Shown: positions 25,848-34,324 of the stretch, in pieces
How the letters are laid out: the number at the start of each line of letters is the position of its first letter
Position numbering within the stretch: position 1 is the first letter of the stretch
Assembly: GCA_902780305.1 (NCBI GenBank)
Contig: CACZFB010000062.1
Span: 1 to 38,476, forward strand
Origin: an uncultured Coriobacteriaceae bacterium
GTDB lineage: Bacteria > Actinomycetota > Coriobacteriia > Coriobacteriales > Atopobiaceae
Direction of reading: 5' to 3'
DNA: 38,476 nucleotides
Notes under the pieces: model-generated
The model's input: only the letters and a program-made list of their open reading frames with translations
Databases searched by the model: none
What the model was told of the DNA's origin: nothing
Program-made: the position numbers and the translations under genes

Positions 25848-27665
25848 ATGGACGACAAGAGATTCGACCCGGTCGAGGCATCCCGCCACATCTCCAGGTC
25901 GTACAGCGAGTACCTCGCCACCACCATCAGGTTCGGCGACCCCAGGCTGCAGGAGCAGCTTGAGGGGATTCTCGACAAACCAGGGTTTCTCTCCAAGGGA
26001 CCCTTCCTCGAGGCAACCCCTCCCTACACGAAGGGGCTGAGCACGAGGCAGCTCGTGGAGCGGGGAACGCTTTGCGAGGGAATACTAGGGCTCGGAGGAG
26101 GTGAGAGGGAGCTCTTCGACCCCGACCTCGTGCTGTACGAGCACCAGGTCAGGGCCATCGAGATGGCTCGCGCGGGGAAGAACTACATCGTCACCACGGG
26201 GACTGGATCGGGCAAGACCGAGTGCTTCCTCCTTCCCATCCTCGACGACATCCTCCGAGAGCAGGAGGCAGATGGTTCCGGCGCAGGCGTGCGGGCGATG
26301 ATCCTCTATCCCATGAACGCTCTCGCGAACGATCAGCTCAAGAGGCTCCGCCAGCTCCTCAAGGGCACCGACGTGACCTTCGGCAGGTACGTCGGGGACA
26401 CCCCTGAGACGAGGGGTGAGGCTCGTAAGGCATGGGACAACGACCATCCCGGCGAAGGCTCGCTGCCGAACGAGCTGCTCTCCCGCGAGGAGATGCGCTC
26501 GACGCCGCCAAACATCCTGCTCACTAACTACTCCATGCTCGAGTACCTGCTCCTGAGGCCCAAAGACGCACCCTTCTTCTCGTCGGTCTTCGGTTCGAAC
26601 TGGCGCCACATAGCCATCGACGAGGCACACGTCTACTCGGGCACACTGGGCACCGAGATTGCCTACCTGCTCAGGCGCCTCAAGGCGAGGGTGTCTCAGG
26701 CGACGGGCAGGAGCATGAGCCTTCGCTGCTACGCGACGAGCGCCACGATGGGAACCGACGCCGATAGGCCGCAGATTGCACAGTTCGCCGAAGACCTCTT
26801 CGGCGAGCCGTTCGACCACGGTGACTCCCCCGCCGTCATCGGAAGCCACAGGGACGACCCGATGAGCTACTTCCGCGACGAGATGTGGGGAGCCCTCCCA
26901 CCCGACAGATGGGAGGCCCTACGTGACGCCGTTGCCAGCGGGAATCCCTCGCGCGACGACCTCGCCAGAGCCCTCGGTGGGTCAGTCTCAGCCGATGAGA
27001 TGGGTAGGCTGGAGACCTCCGAGCCAAGGGGTTGGCTCTCCGGTCTGCTGCTCGGGGACGAGAACTCGAAGAAGATCGTCGCCCGAGTCTCTTCGTCCGC
27101 CGAGGACCCGCTCGACCTGACCGACCTTTCGAGGCTGGAGGAGCTCGGCATCGAGGGACTCACCTGCGACTCCCGCGGGGCGGCGCGCCTCTCTGCCATT
27201 GTCGAGGTGCTCTCCTACGCGGAGTTCTCCGAGGGCGTGCCGATCCTGGCGAGCCGCTACCACACCTTCTTCAGGGCGCCAGAAGGGCTGTTCATTTGCC
27301 TCGAGGACATGAGCCTCACGCCGGAAAGGACAGCCGAGCGCACGGGGAACGACGGGACCACGGTGCCGGTGTACGAGGTGTCGGTCTGCAGACACTGCGG
27401 GGAAGCCTACATCCTGGGGACCGTGTCCAACACGAAGGACCATGCATGGCTCGACCCCAAGAGGCCCGACATTGACTCGGACGACAACGCTGCCAGGACC
27501 TACTTCAGAATCCTTCGCAACGATGCAGAGGTGGACGATGCCGAGACGCTCATGTGGCTCTGCCCCAAGTGCGGGACGCTCCACGCCGAATCGGAGGGCG
27601 GGCCGCACCGCCACCGCCACGAGGCATGCAAAAGGATCCCCATCCTTCGAGCAGCAAGAGGATGA
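25848..27665 (+). CDS. DEAH helicase with DUF1998, N-terminal part (frame broken), DruE-like
   Basis: The first 594 or so residues of a ~1560-residue helicase. Seen: Walker A TGTGSGKT at 117-124, LYPMNALAND at 153-162, GRYVGDTPE, TNYSMLEYLLLRP, DEAH at 258-261 and SAT at 298-300. Zinc-binding pairs CRHCG (near 27390) and CPKCG (near 27562) follow. The frame leaves the true coding path in the AAAA run at 27630-27633 and stops at 27665; the rest continues one base further along from 27631. The ATG at 25848 has AGGAGA upstream and lies 1 nt after the preceding stop. Expected to translocate on DNA or RNA as part of an anti-phage system with its neighbour. Confidence 0.82.
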   Translation: MDDKRFDPVEASRHISRSYSEYLATTIRFGDPRLQEQLEGILDKPGFLSKGPFLEATPPYTKGLSTRQLVERGTLCEGILGLGGGERELFDPDLVLYEHQVRAIEMARAGKNYIVTTGTGSGKTECFLLPILDDILREQEADGSGAGVRAMILYPMNALANDQLKRLRQLLKGTDVTFGRYVGDTPETRGEARKAWDNDHPGEGSLPNELLSREEMRSTPPNILLTNYSMLEYLLLRPKDAPFFSSVFGSNWRHIAIDEAHVYSGTLGTEIAYLLRRLKARVSQATGRSMSLRCYATSATMGTDADRPQIAQFAEDLFGEPFDHGDSPAVIGSHRDDPMSYFRDEMWGALPPDRWEALRDAVASGNPSRDDLARALGGSVSADEMGRLETSEPRGWLSGLLLGDENSKKIVARVSSSAEDPLDLTDLSRLEELGIEGLTCDSRGAARLSAIVEVLSYAEFSEGVPILASRYHTFFRAPEGLFICLEDMSLTPERTAERTGNDGTTVPVYEVSVCRHCGEAYILGTVSNTKDHAWLDPKRPDIDSDDNAARTYFRILRNDAEVDDAETLMWLCPKCGTLHAESEGGPHRHRHEACKRIPILRAARG

Positions 27666-30531
27666 GGACGACTTCGACAGTCTCTTCGACTCGGACGATG
27701 TCGAGACCGTTAGGGGCGGAAGCGTCGTATGCTTCTCCGACCGCAGGCAGGACGCAGCGTTCTTCGCGCCGGCGATGCTGAGGACGTACAACAGCGTCAC
27801 CCAGAGGCAGATGATCCGCAAGGCAGTCGACCAACTCTCGCGCAGCGGAGACGGATGCAAGCCGAGCGACGTGGCCAGATGGATAGCCAAGGAGCTTAAG
27901 ACGGCGTACAGGCTCGACGGAGGACCCGACACCGACATCGCGAGGAGGGACGTCGGAAACGCATGGGTATACGACGAGCTGATGGCAGAGGACAGTCGAA
28001 ACAGCCTCGAGGGACTCGGAGTCGTCGAGGTAAGTCCCGAGCCGCTCCTCGACCTCGCTAGGTCGAACGCAGCCGCGTTCGAGAAGCTCGCGAGGAGATC
28101 CGGCCCCTCCTGGATGACGGCAGACGACTACGTTACCATCCTGCGAGTGTGCCTCGAGACGCTCAGGGAGCAGGGAGCACTGATGAGGCCGGAGGGCGCC
28201 CAGGAGCACATGACCATACGAGTGAGGCAGAGCTCGGTCGTCCTCGGAGGGGACGACGACACCCCGGCAGGAACCATCCGCTTCGTTCCGTCGCCGAGGA
28301 GCACCGGCAACAAACGGAGCCGCTTCGTCACCGACCTAGCGCGCCAGCGCCATGGGCTCGACGTCTCCCGACATGACGCGGATCAGTTCCTCTCCAACCT
28401 CTACGGGGACCTCAGGAGGCTCCTCGGGACAATGGGAAAGCGCGAAGGCGCGCAGCTCATATTCGAAGACAGGGTGACGGGAGGGTTCCTGATCTCAGGC
28501 GACCTCTGGACTATGAGGCCAGCCGGAAGCGCTCTCCCCCTCTATCTGTGCGACACGTGCGGATGCATGCTGCAGTACGACACGGGAGGGACTTGCCTTA
28601 CGAGGAACTGCAGCGGTCACCCCAGGAGAGTCGACGCCTCGGAGGCGTTCGGCAAGGACCGCTACTACAAGCAGACCTACCGGGAGGACCCGCTTCCCAT
28701 CCGCGTCGAGGAGCACACCGCCCAGCTCTCGACAAAGCGCGCTGCCGCTGTCCAGCGCGACTTCATTGATGGCAAGGTCAACGTGCTGTCCTGCACGACG
28801 ACCTTCGAGCTCGGCGTGGACGTGGGAGACCTGCGCGCCACCTTCATGAGGAACGTCCCGCCATCGCCAGCGAACTACGCGCAGCGCGCGGGACGCGTCG
28901 GAAGACGGGCGGGGAAACCTGGGTTCGCCGTCACGTTCGCACGGCTCAGGCCGCACGACATCGAGTACTACCGCTCCCCCTCGAAGATCATTGCAGGCAA
29001 GACTCGAGCGCCATTCTGCTACCTCTCGAACCCCTCGATAGCGATCAGGCACATCTACGCCGTCATTCTGTCCGAGTACTTCAGGAGCAGTCCAGAACGA
29101 GAGGCGTGCTCCAACAACTACGACGACTTCATGCGCATCTCCGAGTCCAAGCCGAGCTCCCTTGCGTCGGTCGCCCAGTTCATCTCAGACAATCGGTCTT
29201 CGCTTGATGGTATCCTCGGTGACATCCTGCCCGCCGGGGTCAGCGAGGCTCCTGGGGTCGCCGAGAGCGCATGGGTCGATGGCCTCGTCGGAGAGGACGG
29301 GCGCCTCATGCGGGCGCACTCGCTCATACACGAGGACTGGGACCGCCTCGAGAGGTCGGCGAACGCGGCCAAGGCCGAAGGCAAGTACGACAGAGCGGGA
29401 ATCAACACCAGACAGCAGGGCGTGCTCCTGAAGAAGAAGACCATAGGCGTCCTCGCGGAGTCGGGAGTACTCCCCAAGTACGGCTTCCCCACCGACCTCG
29501 TGCAACTCTCCCTCGTCGAGCAGGAGAGCGCCCTCCCCGAGGACAGACTCGACCTCTCCAGAGGTTTGAGGCAGGCGATACGTGAGTACGCCCCTGGCGC
29601 AGAGATCGTCGCAGGAAAGAGGGTGTGGGGATCCGTCGGAATAACCAAGCCTCGCCAGCGGCCCTACGAGACCAGGCGGTTCGGCATCTGCCCAAACGAA
29701 GACTGCAGGTCCTTCGTCGTTCCTATTGACACCGGCGAGGACGAGACAGAGTGTCCCCTCTGCCACCAGAAGGTAAGACTGACCAGCAGGATACTCATCC
29801 CTTCGAACGGCTTCAGGGGACGCGAACGTGCCAAGGTCTCCTCATCCTTCAAAAGACCAAGGAACTTCGGCTTCGTCGACGTCAAGTTCGCCCAGGACTG
29901 GATGCAGGGCAGCGAGATAGAGTGGCGCGACATGCCCGGCGGAAAGCTCGGCATGCGCCATGCGGGCAACGGACACCTCTACGCGATCAACCGCGGGCCG
30001 GGATCGAGGGGCTTCTCGGTCTGCGGGTACTGCGGAGCGGCAGCCCCGACCGGAGAGAGCATCAAGCACGAGGGCTGGTGCGTGGCCAAGGAGACCCAGC
30101 GATACGCAGGTCTTGGCACAGATTTCACCACCGACATCCTCGAGCTCACATTCGCCTTGGACGACCACTCGAATCGCGAACGGTCAGAGTGGCGCTCGCT
30201 CATGTGGGCCTTGGTACAGGCAGCCGTCTCCGTCATGAACATTCCCGAGGGAGAGATTGGGGCGACAACTTACACGAACTTCGACACGGGCGACGAGTCG
30301 GCCCTCATCTACGACGACGTCCCAGGCGGAGCTGGGAGGGCACTCCAGCTCAGCCGCAGCATAGACTCCCTGCTGGAAAGGGCCTATGAGATAGTCGACA
30401 CTTGTGACTGCGGCGAGGACTCCTGCTGCTACGGATGCCTGTGCAACTACTTCAACCAGGGAGAGCAGGACTCCCTCTCACGCGGAGCGGCAAGAGACAT
30501 ACTCGCTAAGCTAATGTTTGGAACTAGTTGA
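27631..30531 (+). CDS. DEAH helicase with DUF1998, C-terminal part (shifted frame)
   Basis: This is the continuation of the helicase at 25848 in the +1 frame, about 966 residues without a start codon of its own at the junction. It begins with an acidic linker ('EQQEDEDDFDSLFDSDD') and FSDRRQDAAFFAP, then has the second RecA domain (TTTFELGVDVGD and QRAGRVGRR), zinc pairs CDTCG, CPNEDC/CPLC and CGYCG, and ends with the DUF1998-type cysteine cluster CDCGEDSCCYGCLCNYFNQ. This is the build of MrfA/DruE-like helicases. One base extra in AAAA (27630-27633) or CCCC (27638-27641) explains the break. Unless it is a sequencing error or a programmed +1 shift, the protein is inactive. Confidence 0.82.
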   Translation, partial: KGSPSFEQQEDEDDFDSLFDSDDVETVRGGSVVCFSDRRQDAAFFAPAMLRTYNSVTQRQMIRKAVDQLSRSGDGCKPSDVARWIAKELKTAYRLDGGPDTDIARRDVGNAWVYDELMAEDSRNSLEGLGVVEVSPEPLLDLARSNAAAFEKLARRSGPSWMTADDYVTILRVCLETLREQGALMRPEGAQEHMTIRVRQSSVVLGGDDDTPAGTIRFVPSPRSTGNKRSRFVTDLARQRHGLDVSRHDADQFLSNLYGDLRRLLGTMGKREGAQLIFEDRVTGGFLISGDLWTMRPAGSALPLYLCDTCGCMLQYDTGGTCLTRNCSGHPRRVDASEAFGKDRYYKQTYREDPLPIRVEEHTAQLSTKRAAAVQRDFIDGKVNVLSCTTTFELGVDVGDLRATFMRNVPPSPANYAQRAGRVGRRAGKPGFAVTFARLRPHDIEYYRSPSKIIAGKTRAPFCYLSNPSIAIRHIYAVILSEYFRSSPEREACSNNYDDFMRISESKPSSLASVAQFISDNRSSLDGILGDILPAGVSEAPGVAESAWVDGLVGEDGRLMRAHSLIHEDWDRLERSANAAKAEGKYDRAGINTRQQGVLLKKKTIGVLAESGVLPKYGFPTDLVQLSLVEQESALPEDRLDLSRGLRQAIREYAPGAEIVAGKRVWGSVGITKPRQRPYETRRFGICPNEDCRSFVVPIDTGEDETECPLCHQKVRLTSRILIPSNGFRGRERAKVSSSFKRPRNFGFVDVKFAQDWMQGSEIEWRDMPGGKLGMRHAGNGHLYAINRGPGSRGFSVCGYCGAAAPTGESIKHEGWCVAKETQRYAGLGTDFTTDILELTFALDDHSNRERSEWRSLMWALVQAAVSVMNIPEGEIGATTYTNFDTGDESALIYDDVPGGAGRALQLSRSIDSLLERAYEIVDTCDCGEDSCCYGCLCNYFNQGEQDSLSRGAARDILAKLMFGTS

Positions 30532-30986
30532 TCTAGCTCATTCTTATGAACTGGACGGAAACAAGGTGCTCGTTGGCTGAATATTTGCGCACGATGTTTG
30601 CGTTGGTCCTACCGTTGTTTGCGGACCCAATAGCATCTTTGTTTGCACCTTGCGACGTGACATGTGATTTCGTTGCAAGCGTCAACGCGCGCCACGTCAT
30701 CCACGCACTCATCGACGTCGGCTTCTTGGCAGGTCTCGTGTATGGTCCTTGCCCCGACGCGCAAATCACGCACACGATGCGGGCAGGCGGGGACGACTTG
30801 CCGCCCGACTGCCGCCTGAAAGGTCCAGACACGCTCACCCAGCACATCCCGCTGCATGCCCCGTACGTAGCGATTGACGACAAGGCCTCCATGCGAGCAG
30901 TGCAAACCAAGACAGTATTTATGTTGCGCTCCAACGCAAACATTGTTGATAAACGGTGCAAACAACAATGCAATTGATGCCAACAG
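30532..30986. other. Non-coding or decayed 455-bp region rich in TTGTTTGC-like motifs
   Basis: Three overlapping open frames exist on the two strands but none has recognisable content. The DNA has repeated TGTTTGC / GCAAACA words (near 30597, 30617, 30643 on one strand and 30902, 30935, 30957 on the other), giving a loose inverted symmetry around the middle. It lies between the defence operon and the broken AbiE toxin gene, so it may be filler left after deletion of the toxin 3' part, or a regulatory or replication-type site. Confidence 0.35.
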
Positions 30987-31278
30987 TCACCGACAATATT
31001 CAACGTCTGCGTCCTGCGGGCAGAGCGCGCGTATGAAGCCCCTGATTCCCCCGTCCGTCATGGGATAGCGCACGAAGTCCAGATCGATGTCGCGCGTTGC
31101 CCGCCTCCTGTCGCCTGATATCTGTTGCATGGCCACGCCTCCCTTTCACGGTGACGTGGTCTGCCATGCGGGACGCCGCGATGAGCGTCAGGATGACGTC
31201 GCGGCACGTCCGCACGGTGGCGTTCTGGAAGTCGAGGCCGTCGTCCATGTAGGCGTCGCGTATCTCACGAAGGTCCAC
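30987..31278 (-). pseudogene. AbiEii-type nucleotidyltransferase toxin, frameshifted and truncated
   Basis: A GTG at 31278 directly follows the antitoxin stop. The first ~45 residues ('DLREIRDAYMDDGLDFQNAT', then TLIAASRMADHVTVKG) match the start of AbiEii toxins. One extra G in the GGG run near 31145 shifts the frame. In the next frame the sequence goes on as GVAMQQISGDRRRATRDIDL, the nucleotidyltransferase GGxA...RxTxDID core, and ends at a TGA at 30987-30989 after about 97 codons. Intact toxins have about 250-300 residues, so the C-terminal part is gone. The toxin should be inactive. Confidence 0.8.
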
Positions 31279-31827
31279 CTACAGCACCTCCCTCTGCATC
31301 ATGTCGAAGAGCGAGTCGGAGCGCCGGTACAGCGCCAGGCAGTTCTCCACCTCGCGCATGTCGAGCTCGCCCGTGATCCGACGGTAGGAGCCTATGAGCT
31401 TCCTATAGTAGTCCATGGGGAGCGTGCCCGCGCTGCGGAGGAGCTCCACCAGCATGCGCTCCCGGGAGAAGACGCGGACGGCGCAGCCCCCGCTCTCCAT
31501 AGCCCGCACCCCCAAGCCCAGCAAGTGCGGCAACATGAAGTACTGGCGCACGCCCGCGTCACGGATGCGCGTCGAGTTGCGCGGCGTGGCCACGTGCACC
31601 AGCTCGGGCACCACGTCGGTCAGCCCGTGCAGGTAGAAGGCCGAGTCCATGGTGAGCACCGCCTGGGGGTGGATGGCGCACACGACGGCGCCGGGGTCCG
31701 GGTGGCGCTCGTCCGAGTAGACCCCGCGTGCCACCTTGTGGACCTCGCCGGAACGGATCGCTCGGCCTATCTGGTAGGCGGACCCGTACCTCTCGAGCAT
31801 GTCTTCGTACCTGTAGATCATGATCAT
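31279..31827 (-). CDS. abiEi: AbiEi-type antitoxin / transcriptional regulator
   Basis: About 182 residues with the AbiEi pattern: N-terminal winged helix ('YEDMLERYGSAYQIGRAI', then GEVHKVARGVYSD) and a C-terminal domain starting around 'MDSAFYLHGLTD' and 'VHVATPRNSTRI'. In type IV toxin-antitoxin systems this protein neutralises AbiEii and represses its own promoter. Start codons at 31830 (GTG), 31827 and 31821 are possible; none has a ribosome site, so the message may be leaderless or nearly so. The stop abuts the toxin start. A 63-bp palindrome lies directly upstream. Confidence 0.82.
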   Translation of the reverse strand: MIMIYRYEDMLERYGSAYQIGRAIRSGEVHKVARGVYSDERHPDPGAVVCAIHPQAVLTMDSAFYLHGLTDVVPELVHVATPRNSTRIRDAGVRQYFMLPHLLGLGVRAMESGGCAVRVFSRERMLVELLRSAGTLPMDYYRKLIGSYRRITGELDMREVENCLALYRRSDSLFDMMQREVL

Positions 31828-31833
31828 CACAAA

Positions 31834-31896
31834 AGACAGAATATACTAATTACTCACACTACACAAGTTAGTGTGAGTAATTAGTATATTCTGTCT
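31834..31896. promoter_or_regulatory. 28-bp-arm palindrome, likely AbiEi operator and promoter
   Basis: Two perfect AT-rich 28-bp arms are separated by 7 bases. The element lies 4-7 nt upstream of the antitoxin start and contains TAGTAT/TATATT boxes that could serve as -10 on the minus strand. AbiEi proteins are known to bind inverted repeats in their own promoter, so autoregulation is likely. The AT-richness contrasts sharply with the surroundings. Confidence 0.7.
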
Positions 31897-31987
31897 ACGA
31901 AGAGACGCAGCCACAACGGAGGCGGAACAACAAACGCCTGAGTGCAGCTGAGACCCTGCACCAGACGGATGGTGCGCTCAGCCCCAC

Positions 31988-32215
31988 CTGAGCCACTGGT
32001 GGAACAGGAGCCGAGGGGCCTTCGGGCTCGAGGGCTGGTGCCTCCACGAGCTCAGGCACTCCTACCTCAGCCTGCTCGCCTTCAACGGCGTGCACCCCAA
32101 GGTCATGCAGGCGCTCGCCGGGCACGCCAGCTCCAAGATCACCATGGACATCTACACCCACGTGAACATGGACGCGAAGCGCAGCGCGCTCGCGGCGGTG
32201 TCGTCGGTCTTCTGA
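31988..32215 (+). pseudogene. Tyrosine integrase C-terminal remnant
   Basis: The 75-residue open stretch LSHWWNRSRGAFGLEGWCL, HELRHSYLSLLAFNGVHP, then LAGHASSKITMDIYTHVN and a TGA is the end of a tyrosine recombinase: HELRH (HxxR box), LAGHASS (second His) and the nucleophile Tyr in IYTHV. There is no start; a shifted upstream piece (ETLHQTDGALSPT) suggests at least one more indel. It differs from the integrase at 21162 and is a remnant of another element. Confidence 0.82.
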
Positions 32216-32334
32216 GGCCATCCGCATGGCAAGCGGGGGGGGGAGCCCGTCACCATCGAAGGTGGCGGGTCGCCTCTCTCTTGCTCCTCGCAGCCATGAA
32301 GGCAAGCAGTGCACTTTATTCAATAACTTATGCC

Positions 32335-32706
32335 TTAACGATGGGCCGGCAGGGGCGCCTCACGGGGTATGGGGCGGTCCGAATACCAGTCCGAATCATC
32401 CCGAAAGGAGCGTTTCGAACCGTTCTGAAGTGTCACCACGAGAATCCCAACACAACACTTTTTACCTGCGGTTTCGTTGCATTCAGTCAGATTTGTGAGG
32501 GAGTGTCTTGTATCAAGTTTTACCCAGATCAGGGTCGGTCGGACACAGGTGCCCCTCTCGGCCAGCTCCTCTATGGACACATCCTGGAGTCCCTCGACGT
32601 TTCGAATGAACTCGCGCGCGATGGCACAGTCGTTCACATTCGCGATACGCTCATTGCAAGACTTGATGAACCTGACATACCTTCCGTACTGCTCGCTGCT
32701 CTCCAT
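32335..32706 (-). pseudogene. RpiR/MurR-like regulator, truncated after the HTH
   Basis: The first ~60 residues ('CNERIANVNDCAIAREFIRN', then VSIEELAERGTCVRPTL) match the N-terminal helix-turn-helix of RpiR-type sugar regulators. Homology fades at the recognition helix, exactly where the CTGATCTGGGTAA core (32520-32533) begins; the remaining ~60 residues look like chance coding, and the sugar-isomerase (SIS) domain is absent. The ATG lies 12 nt after the DUF438 stop and has GGGAAGGCGAGG upstream. Confidence 0.55.
32461..32533 (-). repeat. Recombination-core copy D with flanking module
   Basis: TTACCCAGATCAGG at 32520-32533 equals the TPP P4/P5 core of 20817-20830. On its lower-coordinate side, TTTACCTGCG at 32461 starts a block that is repeated in similar form at 36063 beside core copy C. 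The core sits at the broken end of the RpiR-like frame. See the finding on the shared core. Confidence 0.55.
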
Positions 32707-32717
32707 CCTCGCCTTCC

Positions 32718-34184
32718 CTATCGCTCGCCCAAGAAGCGCTCGCGCACGACGGTGAAGTCCTCCACGAGCTCTGCGGCGCCCAGGTACACGCCATCCTCGT
32801 CACGCACGGCAAGGTAGAGCACGCGCACGCGATGGTCGGGGTTGGGAGTCCACACCTCCATAGAGTCGCGCTCGCCGCTCTTGAAGCTGTCCAGCAGCTG
32901 CTTGACCATGGGCTTAACGCGCTCCGGGTGGCACTCATAGGTGGAGCGGCCCAGGGCCGAGAGAGGCCTCGCAAAGACCTTGCCCTCGTTGGTGAAAAAG
33001 CGGTTGACGTCGTCTGCATCGATGAAGGTGATGTCGACGGGCAGTACGGCAAAGAGTCCCTTGAGCTGCGCCAACGTGAGCTCGCCACCGGGCAGGCGGA
33101 TGATGCCGTCGTCGGGCGCCTCTTCGTGCGCAGCAAGCGAGGCGCGCACCGCGAGCTCGAGCTCGGCATACTGCCAGCGCGGGGGCTCTCCCGCGAAGAC
33201 GTTGCCCATCTCGGGCAGGTCACGGTAGGTCTCGAGCCACTCGTCGTCGGTGAGGTTCTGCAGGCAGAGCGGGAAGAAGATGTTCTCTTCCTTGTAGATC
33301 ATCTCGCGCATGCGGGCGAGCACCGCGGCCACGTCGTCGCGGAGAGTTGGAAGTACCTCGGGACTGGCGGCGAGCTCGCCCGTCAGGCGCGCCACTTCGG
33401 CCTTGATCTCGTCGTCCACGCCCCACATCACGTCGCTGGGACCCGTCACGCCATGGTGCAGTAGCATGGGCATGAGGATGGACTCCTTCTTGCTGTAGAG
33501 CGTGCCAATGCTGCGCAGCCGCGACATCTCGGCTGCGAGGGCCTCCGTATCGCCTGCGGCCAGCGCGGCCTCGGCGCGGTCGAGCACCTCCTCCAAGGCG
33601 CGGTTCTCGCGACGCAGCACGTCCACAGGGTGTCCCGCGGGGACGTCCGACCCCTCGCCCAAGGAGCAGACCTCGCCTTCGTTGTGCCCGTGGAAGAGCG
33701 CAGAGTGGAGGTCGCACGCGCGCTGGACCTCCGTGAGCGGCATGCCCTCGTCCAGGAGCGCCTGCTCGACGGCCACGATGTCGTCAACGGCCACGGACTC
33801 GAACTGGCTCACGAAGTCCGCACGCACGCTCTCCAGGTCCTCGCCGGCGTTCAGGCGCTCGATGAGCGCCCTGAGCTGGGCATTCTTGTCCTCCTTTTGT
33901 GCGTCGTCATAAGTGGGCTCGTCCGCCACGCCTTCCGCTTCCCGCGCGGGCAGGTCGGCGCCTACCACCTCGAAGCCGGCCTCCTCGAACGCTGCCACGA
34001 TGCGCTCCATGGGGATGCCCTTGATGGCCGAGCCCTTGGGGATGGTCATGACCTTGCCCATGAACATGAGGGCGGCGGGGCTCGCGATGTCCTTGAACCC
34101 AAGGCCCACCATGATGTCCTTGACCTCGGGATGCTCCCTGACCAGCTGCGCGACGGTCTTGCTCAGGTCGATTCTCTTGCCCAT
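32718..34184 (-). CDS. DUF438 protein with DUF1858, hemerythrin-like and PAS domains
   Basis: 488 residues with four parts in order: DUF1858 (about 5-62, 'VAQLVREHPEVKDIMVGLGF'), DUF438 (about 100-170), a hemerythrin-like four-helix domain (about 185-310; candidate ligands His185, Glu234, His243/244, Glu299/300), and a PAS-like domain (about 366-480, 'LFAVLPVDITFIDADD', 'VFARPLSALGRS'). Proteins of this build are thought to sense oxygen or nitric oxide or repair iron-sulfur centres. It is divergent from a Crp/Fnr regulator with a 140-nt gap holding two palindromes, so that regulator probably controls it. The ATG follows a GAAAGGGGG stretch. Confidence 0.85.
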   Translation of the reverse strand: MGKRIDLSKTVAQLVREHPEVKDIMVGLGFKDIASPAALMFMGKVMTIPKGSAIKGIPMERIVAAFEEAGFEVVGADLPAREAEGVADEPTYDDAQKEDKNAQLRALIERLNAGEDLESVRADFVSQFESVAVDDIVAVEQALLDEGMPLTEVQRACDLHSALFHGHNEGEVCSLGEGSDVPAGHPVDVLRRENRALEEVLDRAEAALAAGDTEALAAEMSRLRSIGTLYSKKESILMPMLLHHGVTGPSDVMWGVDDEIKAEVARLTGELAASPEVLPTLRDDVAAVLARMREMIYKEENIFFPLCLQNLTDDEWLETYRDLPEMGNVFAGEPPRWQYAELELAVRASLAAHEEAPDDGIIRLPGGELTLAQLKGLFAVLPVDITFIDADDVNRFFTNEGKVFARPLSALGRSTYECHPERVKPMVKQLLDSFKSGERDSMEVWTPNPDHRVRVLYLAVRDEDGVYLGAAELVEDFTVVRERFLGER

Positions 34185-34210
34185 TCCATACCCCCTTTCT
34201 CAGCGTCAGC

Positions 34211-34272
34211 GACTTGTCCGTATGAGGCAAGTCTGTCTCTCCCCTTCCCAAAAGTCTGTATCCACAGATACA
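34211..34272. promoter_or_regulatory. Two operator-like palindromes between DUF438 and Crp genes
   Basis: GACTTG-N11-CAAGTC at 34211-34233 and TGTATC-N4-GATACA at 34257-34272 are perfect inverted repeats in the divergent promoter region. The second has the size and spacing of Crp/Fnr-family half-sites (TGTAT-N6-ATACA). A TTTAAT (about 34297) could be the -10 of the plus-strand gene. They are candidate binding sites for the regulator encoded at 34325. Confidence 0.55.
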
Positions 34273-34324
34273 CTCTAAAAGTTTTACACGTCTTACTTTT
34301 AATTTTGGCCACAAGGAGGTTTGC

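Noticed and set aside
30546..30977. 143-residue plus-strand open frame
   Set aside because: No recognisable content and competing frames on the other strand are equally long; kept only as an undefined region.
32335..32706. Reading the RpiR-like frame as an intact small regulator
   Set aside because: The frame is continuous, but family-like sequence ends at the recognition helix and the sugar-binding domain is missing.
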